Shown here in pieces: positions 1-7,582 of a stretch of 12,247 nt of DNA. The DNA lies in NCBI GenBank assembly GCA_002405995.1, contig DHMW01000022.1, positions 2,400 to 14,646 on the forward strand, written 5' to 3'. Below the pieces are notes generated by a model. The model ran no database searches and was not told the DNA's origin. It worked only from the letters and a program-made list of their open reading frames with translations. The translations under genes were made by a program, and so were the position numbers. The DNA comes from Oscillospiraceae bacterium UBA4632. Lineage in GTDB: Bacteria > Bacillota > Clostridia > Oscillospirales > Oscillospiraceae. Every line of letters begins with the position of its first letter. Position 1 is the first letter of the stretch.

Positions 1-36
1 TCTTTCGAGAAAGAGAATATCCCACTTTCCCGCGTC

Positions 37-80
37 CCCCGCACGGTGCGGGGAACTTCTTCCCGCTGCCCTCAGGCAGC
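37..80. repeat. Two short perfect hairpins beyond the 3' end of the P-loop ATPase gene
   Basis: Two perfect inverted repeats lie in the 97 bases left of the ATPase stop codon. One has 7-bp arms at 37-43 and 47-53 (CCCCGCA / TGCGGGG) with a 3-base loop. The other has 6-bp arms at 65-70 and 75-80 (GCTGCC / GGCAGC) with a 4-base loop. Neither is followed by a convincing T-run on either strand, so they are structured 3' DNA rather than proven terminators. A very short repeat (TCTTT / AAAGA) also sits at 1-14. No coding sequence is visible in 1-97. Confidence 0.5.
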
Positions 81-90
81 AGAAAAGCTG

Positions 91-108
91 TAAAGCACTA
101 TTGCTTTA
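91..108 (-). terminator. Hairpin with the ATPase stop codon in its loop
   Basis: Perfect 7-bp inverted repeat (TAAAGCA at 91-97, TGCTTTA at 102-108) around a 4-base loop. The TAG stop codon of the leftward ATPase gene (98-100) lies inside that loop. The stem is AT-rich and no U-tract follows directly on the minus strand, so it is at most a weak terminator. It may act with the two hairpins at 37-80. Confidence 0.35.
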
Positions 109-1165
109 ACATCCTATTGATCTCAAGCTCTGCGAGCGCAGTGACTCCCTCAAAATCCACGCAGGGATGATACGCATTTTCCAGTGCGTCGTGCGCGCGC
201 TTGGCGTTTGCAAGCGCGGAAACAGCCTCGTCGCGGAGCGATGTTTCCACGCGGCGGGTGAGGCGCAGCTTTGCCTTCTGCGCGCGCGTGAGCTTTTCCT
301 CCGCCATCGCGTCAAGGCGCAGGCGGCGGTAGGGCTTTCCCTCGTACGGAATACGCGCGTTCGTCGTGATGAACGCCAACCCCTTTTCCGGGAGCAGCAC
401 GTGATGAAGCTCCCGCGGACGGTCCGGATCCGGGCATACGATCGCGTCGAAGCGCTTCTCCTGCGCCGTGCGGGCGATCGTCTGAAGCATTTCATTGCCC
501 AGCCCCGCACTGTCGATGAGGGCATAGATACGCGGGCAGAGGGCTTCGACCGTGTCGAAGCGGCAGATATCGCCCCGGTGCGTCACACCGCCGAGAAACG
601 CACGGTCAATGCGCCCGCTGCCGCTCCCCTCGCCGCGCAGCTCGCGGGCAAGGATGCCGCGCACCCGGCGCTCGAGTCTGGCGCGGTCTATCGCCGCGTG
701 CAGCGCTGTGCGCCGCTCACCCGCCACCTCGTCCATCGCGCGCAGGATGCGATACGCGCTGCGATAGTGCGCGCGGTATTCGTCGCTCAGCGCGACGATC
801 TCCGCGCGGCGCGCTTTCGCCGCCTCCACGTCGTAAAAGCGCGTCAGATCAACGTAGCGCTCGCTCGCAACGGCGTAGACCGGCTCGAGCACATGAGGGC
901 TGGTCCCGTCCACGATGGCGGCGTTCCGGTCTAAAAAGACCGCGCCGTCGAGCGAATCGGGATCTCCCGAGCAGCTGATGTACACGACGCGCCCGCCCGC
1001 GCGCTCCATCGCCGCGCCCACGCGGCGCATGAAGGTCGATTTGCCGCAGCCGGGTCCGCCCTTCAGGATCATCAGATCGTCAAGCCGCCCGTTCAAAAGC
1101 TGATCGTAGAGCGAGCAGAAGCCATCGCCGCTGTTCGCGCCGAGAAAAAAGAAAACAGGTTCCAT
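98..1165 (-). CDS. P-loop ATPase with a tandem degenerate second P-loop half (PRK06851-like)
   Basis: 355-residue soluble protein. The N-terminal half has a clear Walker A motif, GGPGCGKST (residues 36-44), after a short hydrophobic strand, and then a CSGDPDSLDG segment (65-74). The C-terminal half repeats the layout: a loop at 218-226 (DSAGLGNEM) where the Walker lysine and serine/threonine are lost, then CPDPDRPRELHHVLLPE (244-260). The middle is charged and helical. From memory this matches uncharacterised Firmicute ATPases labelled PRK06851; their substrate is not known to me. The chosen start is ATG at 1163-1165, because GGAGG ends 5 bases upstream. An in-frame GTG four codons earlier overlaps that ribosome site and is unlikely. 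The gene may be co-transcribed with the LysR gene 104 bases upstream. Fold confidence is high; function is unknown. Confidence 0.8.
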   Translation of the reverse strand: MEPVFFFLGANSGDGFCSLYDQLLNGRLDDLMILKGGPGCGKSTFMRRVGAAMERAGGRVVYISCSGDPDSLDGAVFLDRNAAIVDGTSPHVLEPVYAVASERYVDLTRFYDVEAAKARRAEIVALSDEYRAHYRSAYRILRAMDEVAGERRTALHAAIDRARLERRVRGILARELRGEGSGSGRIDRAFLGGVTHRGDICRFDTVEALCPRIYALIDSAGLGNEMLQTIARTAQEKRFDAIVCPDPDRPRELHHVLLPEKGLAFITTNARIPYEGKPYRRLRLDAMAEEKLTRAQKAKLRLTRRVETSLRDEAVSALANAKRAHDALENAYHPCVDFEGVTALAELEINRMLKQ

Positions 1166-1269
1166 AAAAGCCTCCACTATCAGGTTTCTTCTCTCTCAGC
1201 GTATGCGCCGCGGCCTGTCCGCTCCCCTCTCCGGCAAAGGAGGCAGATCCGTCCGGAGCAGGGAAACGC
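1166..1269. other. Spacer between LysR gene and ATPase gene
   Basis: This 104-base GC-rich gap holds the ribosome site of the ATPase gene (GGAGG at about 1171-1175, minus strand) and an imperfect GC-rich inverted repeat (CTCCGG ... CCGGAG on the plus strand, about 1229-1255). No convincing -10/-35 pair is visible on the minus strand. Readthrough from the LysR gene is therefore plausible. Confidence 0.4.
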
Positions 1270-2145
1270 TTACAGCTCGCGGATGAATTCCAGCACGCAG
1301 TCGCGCAGGCGCAGGATCTCCTCCGGCGTATTCCGGTTCAGCTGCATCCCCATGCCAAGCTCCCGCCCCGCCTGCGGGCTGACCGGCAGTATCCTGACCC
1401 CATGGGTCCTGCCGCGCGCCATGATCTCCGTCATCATGGTAATGCCCAGCCCCTTGCTGACCATACGGATGACCGTTTCGTCATCCACATGGCAGGGGCG
1501 GATGTTCGGCTTCACGCCGTTGGCGTTCAGCGCGGCGTTTGCATCAATATCAAAGCGCCCATAGGGCATCAGGAACTCCTTGCCCTCAAACTCCTCGATC
1601 GGGAAGGTCTTCCGGTCGCCCACCGGATAATCCTCCGGCAGAATGGCGTACATCATGTCGCTGTACAGCGGCGTCCAGTCGCAGGTGATATGGCTCTGCC
1701 GCGCGGCGAAGATCACATCGGTGCGTCCTGCCTCCAGCAGCTCAAACGGCTCCAGCTCATGGTCCACCATGCGCAGATCCACGTCCGTATCCGGGCACAC
1801 GCGGCGGAAGCGGTACAGGATCTCCGGCATCCAGTGCATGGCAACGCTCGCGTAGGCGGCGATGCGGATCGTCTCCGCCTTCCGGCGGGTGATGGCGGCG
1901 ATCCGGTTCTCCAGCTTTGCCGTCGCGCTGAGGTACTCGCGGATGGTCGGCAGCAGCTCCTCGCCCTCCTCCGTCAGCGAAATGCCGCTGTGATCCCGCC
2001 GGATGAGCGTCATGCCGATCTCGCGCTCCAGCCCGTTGATCAGGTGCGTCAGCCCTGACTGGGTATAGCCCACGACCTCCGACGCCTTGGAAAAGCTGCC
2101 AAGGCTGACCGCCGTCATCAGGATCTCAAACTTTTTGCTGTCCAT
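1270..2145 (-). CDS. LysR-family transcriptional regulator, divergent from the BrnQ carrier
   Basis: 291 residues, the usual LysR length. The N-terminal winged helix-turn-helix covers about residues 1-60 (FSKASEVVGYTQSGLTHLIN followed by LEREIG and LIRRD). A linker helix and a periplasmic-binding-protein-like effector domain follow from about residue 90 to the end. ATG at 2143-2145 is preceded by a purine-rich GAGGAAAAAA site on the minus strand. The gene is divergent from the branched-chain amino acid carrier gene across a 116-base gap, the classic layout for a LysR protein that controls its neighbour and itself. Branched-chain amino acids or a derived keto acid are reasonable effectors, but this rests on position only. 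The family call is secure; the regulon is inferred. Confidence 0.9.
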   Translation of the reverse strand: MDSKKFEILMTAVSLGSFSKASEVVGYTQSGLTHLINGLEREIGMTLIRRDHSGISLTEEGEELLPTIREYLSATAKLENRIAAITRRKAETIRIAAYASVAMHWMPEILYRFRRVCPDTDVDLRMVDHELEPFELLEAGRTDVIFAARQSHITCDWTPLYSDMMYAILPEDYPVGDRKTFPIEEFEGKEFLMPYGRFDIDANAALNANGVKPNIRPCHVDDETVIRMVSKGLGITMMTEIMARGRTHGVRILPVSPQAGRELGMGMQLNRNTPEEILRLRDCVLEFIREL

Positions 2146-2179
2146 CGCTTTTTTCCTCTTTTCCGGGGTATTTTACTTT

Positions 2180-2200
2180 GTAATATAACTATTATAACTG
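2180..2200. promoter_or_regulatory. Candidate LysR operator: AT-rich repeats in the divergent gap
   Basis: The heptamer TATAACT occurs twice, at 2184-2190 and 2193-2199. A small inverted repeat, TAATA / TATTA (2181-2185 and 2190-2194), overlaps them. The block is strikingly AT-rich in an otherwise GC-rich gap and overlaps the -10 box of the LysR gene. That position suits an autoregulatory site also serving the carrier gene. The site is inferred; LysR sites are poorly conserved. Confidence 0.4.
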
Positions 2201-2218
2201 ACCCCTTCTCTTTTGCAA
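2191..2218 (-). promoter_or_regulatory. Sigma-A-type promoter for the divergent LysR gene
   Basis: Read on the minus strand, TTGCAA (2218-2213) and TATAAT (2196-2191) are separated by 16 bases. The -10 matches consensus exactly. The predicted start of transcription lies near 2184, giving a leader of roughly 40 bases. The element sits inside the AT-rich repeats that may bind the regulator. Confidence 0.6.
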
Positions 2219-2261
2219 GCCCCTGGTGTAATATTTCGGCATAAAGGAGTTGATTTCCCCC

Positions 2262-3623
2262 ATGAGCAACAAACGATTGACCATCCGGCAGAAAATTCTT
2301 GTCGCCGGAACGCTGTTCGGCATGTTCTTCGGCGCAGGCAACCTGATTTTTCCCGTCCACCTCGGCCAGATGGCGGGGCGCAATGCGCTCGCCGCGATCA
2401 TCGGCTTTATCATTACCGCCGTCGGCATCCCCATCTTCGGTGTCGCCGCCATCGGCGTCACGCACTCTGACGGATTGCAGACGCTTTCGAGCAGGGTCGG
2501 CAAAGGCTACGGCATCTTTTTCACCAGTCTGCTCTATCTGACCATCGGGCCGCTTTTCGCCATCCCGCGCTGCGCTACCGTTTCCTTCACCACAGGCGTT
2601 GCCCCCATGCTGGGTGAAAATGCGCCGGAATGGCTCTATCTGCTGATCTTCTCCGCGGTGTTTTTTGCCTTTGTGCTCTTTTTCTCGCTCCGTCCCGGCA
2701 AGATCACGCTCTGGATCGGCAAGATCATCAATCCGCTCTTCCTGATCTTCTTCGCCGTGCTGATGCTCGCGGCGCTGCTCTCTCCCGGCGCGAGCATCTC
2801 CGCGGTCGAGCCGACGGAGGCGTATCAGGCGGACGCCTTCTTCCCGTCTCTCATCGAAGGCTACGGCACGATGGACGCCATCGCCGGTCTTGCCTTCGGC
2901 ATCGTCGTCATTGATGTCATCCGCCGCATGGGCATTGAGGACGATGACGCCATCGCAAAGGATGTGCTCTCCTCCGGGATCCTTACGGGCGCGCTGATGG
3001 CGCTGATCTACGTTGTGTCCATCGTGGTCGGAGCGCAGTCGCGCGGGCTGTTCGAGCTGTCCGAAAACGGCGGCATCGCTCTCACGCAGATCGCCGTTCA
3101 CTATCTCGGCAGCGCAGGGCGTCTCATTCTCGCCGTCACCATCACCTTCGCCTGCCTCAAGACCTCCATCGGGCTCGTCACCGCCTGCGCGGAGACCTTC
3201 GCCAAAATGACAGGCGGCAGGATCTCCTACCGCTCTCTGGCGATCCTTTTTACGATCTTCTCCTTCGCCGTCTCCAACATCGGGCTAAGCGCCATCATCG
3301 AATATTCGATCCCTATGCTGATGCTCATTTATCCCCCTGCTATCGCGCTCATTCTGCTCGCCTTCACCGGCAGGCTTTTCGGGCATGACCGCAGCGTGTA
3401 CATCGCCACAATGATCGGCACCTGGGCCGCCGCCATCTTCGACTGCATGAAAACGCTGCCCGCATCCGTCCGCACCGCGCTCCGCCTGGATACGCTCGTC
3501 GATGCCGCCGCGGGATTTCTGCCTCTGTTCGATAAAAATCTCGGCTGGCTGCTGCCCGCGCTCATCGGCTTCGCCGCCGGCATGGCGATCCACCTGAGCC
3601 GGCGCGGTTCGGCACGCGCCTGA
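2262..3623 (+). CDS. brnQ: Branched-chain amino acid carrier, BrnQ/LIVCS family
   Basis: 453-residue integral membrane protein, the usual length for the BrnQ/LIVCS family of sodium- or proton-coupled leucine, isoleucine and valine importers. The family hallmark FFGAGNLIFPVHLG appears at residues 22-35, and about twelve hydrophobic segments follow through to the C-terminus. The chosen start is ATG at 2262-2264, about 12 bases after AAGGAG (2244-2249). A TTG in the same frame at 2250 abuts that ribosome site and is too close to be used. The gene is divergent from a LysR regulator that probably controls it. A 6-bp inverted repeat (3601-3606 and 3615-3620) lies just before the stop. The substrate is assigned from the family; individual specificity cannot be read from sequence. 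Confidence 0.92.
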   Translation: MSNKRLTIRQKILVAGTLFGMFFGAGNLIFPVHLGQMAGRNALAAIIGFIITAVGIPIFGVAAIGVTHSDGLQTLSSRVGKGYGIFFTSLLYLTIGPLFAIPRCATVSFTTGVAPMLGENAPEWLYLLIFSAVFFAFVLFFSLRPGKITLWIGKIINPLFLIFFAVLMLAALLSPGASISAVEPTEAYQADAFFPSLIEGYGTMDAIAGLAFGIVVIDVIRRMGIEDDDAIAKDVLSSGILTGALMALIYVVSIVVGAQSRGLFELSENGGIALTQIAVHYLGSAGRLILAVTITFACLKTSIGLVTACAETFAKMTGGRISYRSLAILFTIFSFAVSNIGLSAIIEYSIPMLMLIYPPAIALILLAFTGRLFGHDRSVYIATMIGTWAAAIFDCMKTLPASVRTALRLDTLVDAAAGFLPLFDKNLGWLLPALIGFAAGMAIHLSRRGSARA

Positions 3624-3647
3624 AACGAGCAATGCTCCGCTTCTCAG

Positions 3648-3659
3648 CGGCATATGCCG
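3648..3659. repeat. 12-bp perfect palindrome upstream of the second LysR gene
   Basis: CGGCATATGCCG is a perfect palindrome in the 111-base gap between the carrier gene and the second LysR gene, 75 bases before the latter's start codon. A 5-bp hairpin (CCGCT / AGCGG, 3637-3650) is immediately adjacent. No clear -35/-10 pair was found nearby. It could be an operator or a small structured element, or it could be chance. Confidence 0.35.
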
Positions 3660-3734
3660 GCGGCGCAGAAGCGCGCGGTCTGTGCAGAGCCCTGACAAAG
3701 CGGGAAAACACTCCTGCAGGAAAGGAAAAGGACC

Positions 3735-4706
3735 ATGGATTCCTTCAATCTTCACCAGCTCGAGATCTTTGTTGCCGTTGTGGACAACGGGAGCTTTACC
3801 GAAGCCGCCAATCAGCTTTACCTTGCGCAGTCCTCCGTCAGCAGCAATGTCCGTGCGCTCGAGGACTCTCTCGGGATCAGGCTCTTTCGGCGCGAATCCA
3901 AGCGAAATCTGACACTCACCCCAGAAGGAAAGCGGGTATACCTGCACGCGCAGGACATACTTGCCCGCTGCAATGCGCTGCGCTCCGATGCGGCAGGCAA
4001 TCCGATGCGCGAATTGTCCATCGGGGCATCGACCGTTCCGGCCCAGAGCCTGCTGCCCGAGTACCTTGCCGCTTTTTCTGCCGCGCGGCCGGACTGCTGC
4101 TGTACGCTTCGCTGCTTTGACAGCAGCAAGGTCCAGCAGCTGCTCCTTGACGGCGAGATCCAGCTCGGCTTTGTCGGCAGCGCCGACAACCGCAAGAATC
4201 TGATGTATGAACCCATTGCGGAGGATCGCCTTGTAATGATCACGCCCAACACATCCCGCTTTGCGGCGCTGAAGGCGCAGGGCGTATTGGGGCGCGAACT
4301 GCTTGGCGAGCCGGTCATTTTCCGCGAGCAGGGATCGGGGACTCAGAAGCTCATTGACAACTATCTCAGCGAAATCAGGCTCGATCCCCATATCATCCAC
4401 ACGGTCGCGTACGTTTCCGACCCGAGTGTTCTGCAAAAAATGGTTATCGGAGGGGTGGGCGTATCGATTATGTCGGCGCTTGCCGCACGGGAATATGCTG
4501 CAAACGGGCAATTGCTGCAATTCGAGCTGGACAAGCAGCCCGTCCGCCGCAGTCTTTACATGGCATGGCGCAAGAAGGGTCCTATGACCGCATTGGCCCG
4601 CACCTTTGCCGACCTTGTCAGAGAACAGATCAGGCGGTCGGGAGCCGCCTCAGGCGATCTTGAGCCCCAATACTCCCGCCGGCATGGCAGCTCTTTTATC
4701 GAATAA
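3735..4706 (+). CDS. LysR-family regulator of the adjacent ABC transporter operon (CysL-like)
   Basis: 323 residues. Winged helix-turn-helix at residues 1-65 (HQLEIFVAVVDNGSFTEAAN, then QSSVSSNVRALEDSLGIRLF) and an effector domain from about 90 to 300. The domain contains the REQGSGTQ segment that I associate with CysL/CysB-like regulators of small anionic or sulfur/selenium compounds. About 20 extra charged residues extend the C-terminus. ATG at 3735 follows AGGAAAAGGA. The gene points the same way as the solute-binding-protein gene, ends 130 bases before it, and is separated from it by a hairpin and a strong promoter. I infer that it is a local regulator of the transporter; its effector is unknown. 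Confidence 0.88.
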   Translation: MDSFNLHQLEIFVAVVDNGSFTEAANQLYLAQSSVSSNVRALEDSLGIRLFRRESKRNLTLTPEGKRVYLHAQDILARCNALRSDAAGNPMRELSIGASTVPAQSLLPEYLAAFSAARPDCCCTLRCFDSSKVQQLLLDGEIQLGFVGSADNRKNLMYEPIAEDRLVMITPNTSRFAALKAQGVLGRELLGEPVIFREQGSGTQKLIDNYLSEIRLDPHIIHTVAYVSDPSVLQKMVIGGVGVSIMSALAAREYAANGQLLQFELDKQPVRRSLYMAWRKKGPMTALARTFADLVREQIRRSGAASGDLEPQYSRRHGSSFIE

Positions 4707-4720
4707 CGCGATAAAAGAGC
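4690..4720 (+). terminator. 12-bp hairpin spanning the LysR stop codon
   Basis: Perfect inverted repeat, GCTCTTTTATCG (4690-4701) and CGATAAAAGAGC (4709-4720), with a 7-base loop that contains the TAA stop codon (4704-4706). The left arm codes for the last LysR residues. A T-run (TTTTT) occurs only about 12 bases after the stem, so termination would be inefficient. It could also be a 3'-end stabilising element. Confidence 0.5.
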
Positions 4721-4742
4721 GTATACCATTCCTTTTTCAGAT

Positions 4743-4771
4743 TGTCACCATGCGGTTCCGTTTGCTACAAT
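4743..4771 (+). promoter_or_regulatory. Near-consensus promoter of the solute-binding-protein operon
   Basis: TTGTCA (4743-4748), a 17-base spacer and TACAAT (4766-4771): each hexamer differs from consensus by one base and the spacing is ideal. Predicted transcription start is near 4778, giving a leader of about 59 bases. This is one of the best promoters in the window. It separates expression of the transporter operon from that of the LysR gene upstream. Confidence 0.7.
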
Positions 4772-4778
4772 AGGCGTT

Positions 4779-4806
4779 GCGGCGAAGGTGAGAATACGGT
4801 CGCCGC
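4779..4806 (+). promoter_or_regulatory. Hairpin at the 5' end of the operon leader
   Basis: Perfect 7-bp arms GCGGCGA (4779-4785) and TCGCCGC (4800-4806) enclose a 14-base purine-rich loop. The stem begins right at the predicted transcription start and leaves the ribosome site (GAGGTG, 4827-4832) free. It may protect the 5' end of the mRNA or be an operator. I do not recognise a known riboswitch. Confidence 0.4.
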
Positions 4807-4836
4807 GATCATTCAAACGAAATATCGAGGTGCAAG

Positions 4837-5895
4837 ATGAAAAAGCTGTTTTCTCTGCTGCTTTGTGCCGTGATGGTGCTCTCTCTGGTCGCCTGCGGTT
4901 CAAAGGCTGATGACACGCAGACGCCCGACGACTCCCAGGACACCGCTCCCGGGCTCTCCGGCACGATGAAGGTCGTCGCCACCGGCGACGTCTACGGCCC
5001 TCTGTTCGATGCGTTCACCGCCGACACCGGCGTTACCGTCGAATGCCTGTCCATGTCCTCCGGCGAGGTGCTCTCCAAGCTCCGCGCTGAGGGCGGCGCC
5101 CCGTCCGCCGATCTGTGGTTCGGCGGCGGCATCGACGCGTTCATGAGCGCCAAGGACGACGGTCTGCTCGAGCCCGTTACCTTTGACGCGGCCGCCGGGC
5201 TCGGCGACGAGTACAAGGACGCCGAGGGCTGCTGGTACTCCAAGGGCATCACCATCGTCGGCTTCCTGCTCAACAACTCCCTCATGGAGGAGCTGGGCCT
5301 GACCGCTCCCGAGAGCTGGGACGACCTGACCGACAGCCAGTATGAAGGCGAGATCGTCATGTCCAACCCCGCCGTCTCCGGCACCAACTACGCTGTCGTC
5401 AACGCGCTGCTGCAGGCCAAGGGCGATCAGGGCTGGGACTACTTCGAGGCGCTGAACAACAACATCGCCTACTACGGCAAGCGCGGCTCCGACCCGAAGA
5501 ACAAGGTATCCTCCGGTGAGTTCGCCGTTGGCATCTCCTACATCGACGCCAGCATCGAGCAGGCCGCCGAGGAAAACGACCTGACCATCGTCCATCCCTC
5601 TGACGGCATGCCCTGGGTCCCCGAGGGTGTGGCCGTGTTCAAGAACGCGGAGAACGTTGACGCCGCCAAGTACTTCGTCGAGTGGCTCTTCAGCGACGAC
5701 GATCATCTCCGCCAGCTCGCAGAGATCGAGCAGAAGAACGGCATCAAGGTCATCAAGCCCTCCATCGAAGGCATTGAGCTGTCCTATGATCCCACGCTCC
5801 TTATGACGGAGGATCTGTCCCTGTTCGGCGCCCAGCGCACTGAGATCCTCGAGCGCTTTGAGCTCCTGATGGGCGATAAAGCCGCCGCGGAATAA
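4837..5895 (+). CDS. Lipoprotein solute-binding protein of an Fbp/Afu-type ABC importer
   Basis: 352 residues. A lipoprotein signal peptide ends at the lipobox LVAC with Cys20, so the mature protein is lipid-anchored outside the membrane after a short acidic linker (21-40). The binding domain has SSGEVLSKLRAE (74-85), ADLWFGGG (91-98), NPAVSGTNY (177-185) and PEGVAVFKNAEN (262-273), the layout of the FbpA/AfuA cluster (ferric iron, sugar phosphates, aminoethylphosphonate). Where ferric-binding members usually have a tyrosine pair, this one reads GISYIDAS (232-239), which argues against iron. ATG follows GAGGTG. Codon choice is strongly biased toward GCC, GAC, TCC, CTG and AAG, consistent with high expression. 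It is the first gene of the operon. The ligand is unproven; a phosphorylated organic compound is my inference. Confidence 0.88.
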   Translation: MKKLFSLLLCAVMVLSLVACGSKADDTQTPDDSQDTAPGLSGTMKVVATGDVYGPLFDAFTADTGVTVECLSMSSGEVLSKLRAEGGAPSADLWFGGGIDAFMSAKDDGLLEPVTFDAAAGLGDEYKDAEGCWYSKGITIVGFLLNNSLMEELGLTAPESWDDLTDSQYEGEIVMSNPAVSGTNYAVVNALLQAKGDQGWDYFEALNNNIAYYGKRGSDPKNKVSSGEFAVGISYIDASIEQAAEENDLTIVHPSDGMPWVPEGVAVFKNAENVDAAKYFVEWLFSDDDHLRQLAEIEQKNGIKVIKPSIEGIELSYDPTLLMTEDLSLFGAQRTEILERFELLMGDKAAAE

Positions 5896-7582
5896 ATGAA
5901 GTCCGCCGGTACGATCCAAAAAAACACAGAAAAAAGGACATCTCACGATGTCCTTTTTCGCCTGTGCGAAAACGCGGCCGACAGGCTGATCCTGCTTGTC
6001 CTGCTCGGAAGCGTGCTGCTGTTTATCCTCTGGCCCATCGCGTGCATCGCACTGCGGAGCCTTCGCAGCGCGGACGGCGGCGTGAGCCTTGCGATGTTCT
6101 CCACCGTTCTGCGCCAGTACGGCGATAGCCTGCGCAACAGCGTGTTCGTCGGCGTTTTTACGGCGGCGCTCTCCACGCTCCTCTCGCTCTCGGCGGCGCT
6201 CGTGTGCGCCACGGCGCGCGGGTGGAAAAAAACGCTCTGTATGCTCATCATGCTCGCCGCCATGGTCTCGCCGCCGTTCGTCTCGTCGCTCGCCTACATC
6301 CAGCTCTACGGGCGGCGCGGGTGGATCACCTACCGCCTGCTGCACCTGAGCCTGAACCCCTACAACCGCTGGGGCGTCATCCTGATGCAGTCGGTCTCGT
6401 TCGTGCCGCTCAATGCAATGTTCCTCTCCGGCATTCTGGAAAAACTGGACGAGGGCAGCCTACGCTCGGCGCGCGACCTCGGCGCATCGGGCGGAGCCAT
6501 CCTGCGCGACATTGTACTGCCGCTCATCCGGCCCGCGACGCTCGTGTGCCTGCTGCTCTCGTTCGTCCGCTCGCTCGCGGACTTCGGCACGCCCATCATC
6601 ATCGGCGGGCGCTTCAGCACCTTGGCTGCGGATATCTATTTGCAGGTCGTGGGATATTCCGACCTTGAAAAGTCCTCGGCGATGAACATGTTCCTTCTCG
6701 TCCCGTCGGTCATCTTTTTCTTTATCTACCGTGCGCTGATGCGCCGCTCGGACAAGCTGGCCAATGCCAGCCGCACTGCTCAGGCAGAGCTTGGCCTTTC
6801 GCTGCCGCACTGCGGCGCGATGGGCTGGGGCATGGTTGCGCTGAGCGCCGTCTTCTTCGTGATGACCGTGCTGCAATACGGCTGCGTGTTTCTCTCGGGC
6901 TTTTTGAAGAGCACGAAGGGCGTCTGCTCCTTCACGCTGCAATACTGGCACCAGCTCTGGCGCATCGGCTCGTCAACGATGCTGCGGAGCGTTGAATACG
7001 CGCTCATCGTCTCCCTCGCCGGCACGGCCTTTGCGATGCTCTTCGCCTATTACATGGACCGCCGCCGCATCATCGGCCGCGATCTCTTCGACTGCCTTGC
7101 AACGCTGCCCTATATGCTGCCGGGCACGTGCTTCGGCATCGGCTACATCCTTGCGTTCAACCACGCACCGCTCAAGCTGACGGGCACCGCCTTTATCGTG
7201 CTGGCCAATATGCTCTTCAAGCAGCTGCCGACCTCCACGAAGATCTGCACCGCGTCGCTCGCGCTCCTTCCCGAGGTGCAGGAGCGCTCGGCACGCGACC
7301 TTGGCGCAGGACGTCTGGCCGTGCTGCGCGACGTGGTCCTTCCCGCGCTGCGGCCCGCATTTCTGAGCTGCTTTGTGTATAACTTCACGAGCAGCATGAC
7401 AACGGCGGGCTCCATCATCTTCCTTATCGACGCCAGGCGCCAGCTTGCCGTCTTCAAGCTCTTCGATGCGGTGTATCAGGGTGACTACGCCCTCGCCTCG
7501 CTGATCGCGAGCGTCATCACCGTCATCGTGCTCTTTGTCGAAGGCCTTGCCTTCCTCATCACCCGGAAAGGAGAAAATCGCC

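Noticed and set aside
1166..1240. Pieces resembling a thiamine pyrophosphate riboswitch on the minus strand before the ATPase gene (GGGGAGC, GCTGAGA, ACCTGAT in the right order)
   Set aside because: The stretch between GCTGAGA and ACCTGAT lacks the ACCC that should pair with GGGG. The second half of the aptamer (AATGCC ... CGTAGGGA) is absent; the ribosome site and ATG come straight after ACCTGAT. The core fold cannot form as in known THI elements.
2118..4520. Long antisense open frames over the BrnQ gene and the second LysR gene
   Set aside because: Their protein sequences are charge-rich with no recognisable motifs, while the plus strand carries clear family signatures, ribosome sites and sensible gene ends.
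4900..6345. A long open frame (481 codons) antisense to the binding-protein and permease genes
   Set aside because: The translation is Arg/Glu/Gly/Ala-rich low complexity without domain motifs. It runs across two well-supported genes and is a shadow of GC-rich codon bias.
7535..7582. An earlier GTG start for the ABC ATPase, adding 16 residues
   Set aside because: No ribosome site precedes it and the added residues are not part of the ABC fold. GTG at 7583 has AAAGGAG at a 9-base distance and begins directly with the usual first strand.
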